This document shows, piece by piece, positions 36,401-36,546 of a stretch of DNA of 36,546 nucleotides. The stretch is taken from contig LT635941.1 of the NCBI GenBank assembly GCA_900128565.1, positions 1 through 36,546 of the forward strand, given 5' to 3'. The stretch comes from Stramenopiles sp. TOSAG23-6. Lineage: Eukaryota; Sar. Every line of letters begins with the position of its first letter. Within the stretch, counting starts at the first letter, position 1. The position numbers and the translations under genes were made by a program. A model generated the notes under the pieces. That model did not search any database and was not told the origin of the DNA. It was given only the letters and a program-made list of their open reading frames with translations.

Positions 36401-36546
36401 AGATACAGTAGTATAGCATCTAATCTCGCTACCAATACTTTCAACAATACCTAAAAATAAACCTGTTGATGTATAAAGTTTGTTGCCTGTTTCCCACTCT
36501 GCTGGGGGTCCTGAATTGTAAGGCCTTTTTATAATTATACTCGAAG
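18199..36546 (-). CDS. Gene B: giant Cys-rich multidomain protein with C-terminal 8-TM bundle, 5'-partial
   Basis: This is a paralogue of gene A. It enters from the right edge within the glycine-rich region and ends at TAA 18199-18201. From about 35909 leftward one frame is open for about 5,900 codons with no intron. To the right of the C8 run at 35910-35917 the homologous reading lies in another frame, which stays open to the window edge. Order: end of the glycine-rich region, ephrin-receptor-like Cys array with a Cys-free KYxKM-like insert, PAN/apple-like module, FN3-like part, two superunits of EGCYG and CPxGYYC modules with one beta-propeller-like block, further Cys arrays, a juxtamembrane Cys domain, about 8 membrane segments, a coiled coil and a Ser-rich tail. 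The membrane part resembles the multi-pass bundle that ends many large protist Cys-rich proteins. Channel or receptor activity is inferred, not shown. Ns at 28418 and 33117 give undefined residues. Confidence 0.88.
18480..19970 (-). other. Gene B multi-pass membrane domain (about 8 segments)
   Basis: Hydrophobic segments, with rough positions: AMYLLLGIVGFLAYVFTVIF (19950-19880), WIATIKICASFMQVM (19500), FVPVFTIVLFFALQTANL (19300-19230), RILLLVIFCLYPG (19175), GVGTYVIGIPLFGFFLL (19020-18955), AAVAVVVSCFFLGITAV (18740), LQLVLLFTVCMSFYAFLLL (18650) and YALIGLLSWCMFQGAITII (18550). A long basic loop (19860-19520) separates segments 1 and 2. Motifs YEFIEMMRKAMMTG and KPY match the family of protist multi-pass proteins sometimes described as TRP- or polycystin-like. 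Channel function is not demonstrated here. Confidence 0.75.
20000..20940 (-). other. Gene B juxtamembrane Cys-rich domain
   Basis: Contains CPANYYAHLGG, CLPCPRGAKCDRPG and CTLRRCFAPQVC, then CRKGHEGIMCAICKKGY and HCEKCEG just before the first membrane segment. An EGF-like C..G..G..C..C..GY unit immediately ahead of a multi-pass bundle is common in large protist Cys-rich membrane proteins. Confidence 0.65.
26860..28090 (-). other. Gene B beta-propeller-like block
   Basis: Begins KFIQYENSATTAITEGIGI and continues with WVLGHTTGNINGK, DIVIIQYSS, LDSSGNLWGTGF, FDSSDHIWVGGTK and IYLAGTTEGNLKGQ. These are typical SBBP-like strands (G.T.G...G......d..v.k). About 410 residues suggest one propeller of 6-8 blades. 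It ends CNLWYVGS and then CCGGM, as in gene A block 2. Confidence 0.65.
30920..32400 (-). other. Gene B fibronectin-III-like region
   Basis: Starts at the conserved ECDVCGGD segment and includes ILVQVVAINSMGKSSPT and NVKVRAANGDTSLDWSAWSP, both FN3-type strand endings. Between them are short Cys pairs (CQGHGC, CEEYGSHCDW). It is collinear with gene A 7020-9120. Confidence 0.6.
32590..32890 (-). other. Gene B PAN/apple-like module
   Basis: After YGWGKCLDDH comes SCKNDCLKLPNCNAIAYKN, then CCYLYEDKC and a closing hydrophobic strand (YSMYI). Cys and aromatic spacing fit PAN/apple-type modules, which bind proteins or glycans. I see no counterpart at the equivalent place in gene A (about 9370-9480), so this looks like a domain difference between the paralogues. 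The family call is by motif only. Confidence 0.55.
33420..35760 (-). repeat. Gene B ephrin-receptor-like / GCC2-GCC3 Cys-repeat array
   Basis: Tandem units such as CEAGKYNEGGNNSREC, CPAGKYNILVGQ and CVVCDPGKYQNIRGG. It is collinear with the gene A array but lacks its EGCYG interruption and instead carries a Cys-free KYxKM-like insert at about 34490-34731. It ends with the conserved segment TPKLLSFTGLLRN, matching NPKVVSYNGTIRN in gene A. Confidence 0.85.
34490..34731 (-). repeat. Cys-free tandem repeat (44-residue unit) inserted in gene B Cys array
   Basis: Two units begin QYQKYVDIQNTSEND and QYQKYLKMQNDTEDN. Their first codons lie at 34731 and 34599, exactly 132 nt apart. Each continues with M..DGIP and ends AFF. 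The KYxKM...M..DGxP...FF pattern resembles the short repeat seen in the WASH subunit CCDC53 and in many stramenopile proteins, although the usual GVPxxAV core is replaced here. The stretch is GC-richer than its surroundings (many CGTCG and GACGG-type triplets), has no Cys, and is absent from gene A. Confidence 0.75.
35770..36170 (-). other. Gene B glycine-rich region (C-terminal part)
   Basis: This is the counterpart of 12030-12400 in gene A, with PAGGGKSF, GGFGGGGNGG, AGGGGGGWIGG and HGHGKVVISF. Nucleotide similarity to gene A is visibly high (long matching stretches around 35920-36055 against 12180-12320). The C8 frameshift lies inside it. Confidence 0.8.
35910..35917 (-). other. One-base frameshift in C8 homopolymer of gene B
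   Basis: The minus strand reads AAA followed by eight Gs, then CAAG. The homologous site in gene A (12173-12178) has six Gs followed by ACAAG. Removing one G here gives KGGASFIA, matching KGGTSFIA in gene A. The open frame on both sides argues for a sequencing error or a very recent mutation. Confidence 0.8.

Noticed and set aside
35918-36447. Continuation of the main gene B frame to a TTG at 36447
   Set aside because: The first about 180 codons have no similarity to gene A, whereas the other frame matches it to the window edge. The TTG is not a eukaryotic start of choice.

Overview
The window is eukaryotic nuclear DNA, probably from a single-celled alga or related protist (stramenopile- or haptophyte-like). 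That lineage call is an inference from protein architecture. It rests on giant Cys-rich ectodomain proteins ending in a multi-pass membrane domain, a plant/protist-type N-terminal LRR, and a spliceosomal-looking insertion. I see no bacterial operon structure, no rRNA or tRNA genes, no CRISPR and no transposase. Six isolated single N bases suggest a draft assembly.

Almost all of the window is two giant paralogous genes, head-to-tail on the minus strand. Gene A runs from its ATG at 17260 leftward past position 1, so its C-terminus is outside. Gene B enters from the right edge (N-terminus outside) and stops at 18199. They are separated by 938 bp (17261-18198) of AT-rich DNA with several short tandem duplications. 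Gene A supplies the N-terminal half of the family (signal peptide, LRR, EGF-like, ALK/LTK-type glycine-rich region, ephrin-receptor-like Cys repeats). Gene B supplies the C-terminal half (Cys-repeat superunits, beta-propeller-like block, about 8 membrane segments, coiled-coil and Ser-rich tail). Where they overlap they are collinear, from the glycine-rich region through the ephrin-like array, a fibronectin-III-like part and a series of Cys superunits. Joining the two halves gives an estimated full-length protein of about 7,400 residues.

Two interruptions matter. Gene A carries a 90-bp AT-rich, stop-containing insertion (9126-9215) absent from gene B. It has a GTATGT donor-like start and a CTAAC branch-like motif, but no AG at the 3' junction. 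Gene B has a one-base frameshift in a C8 run (35910-35917), probably a sequencing error.

Functionally these look like giant surface receptors or channel-like proteins, in layout resembling polycystin-type proteins (large modular ectodomain, C-terminal membrane bundle). Ligand and activity cannot be read from the sequence. The most novel content is a set of unrecognised repeated Cys/Trp modules, a 'split' ALK-type glycine-rich domain, propeller blocks that differ in number between the paralogues, and a GC-richer, Cys-free KYxKM-like tandem repeat inserted only in gene B.
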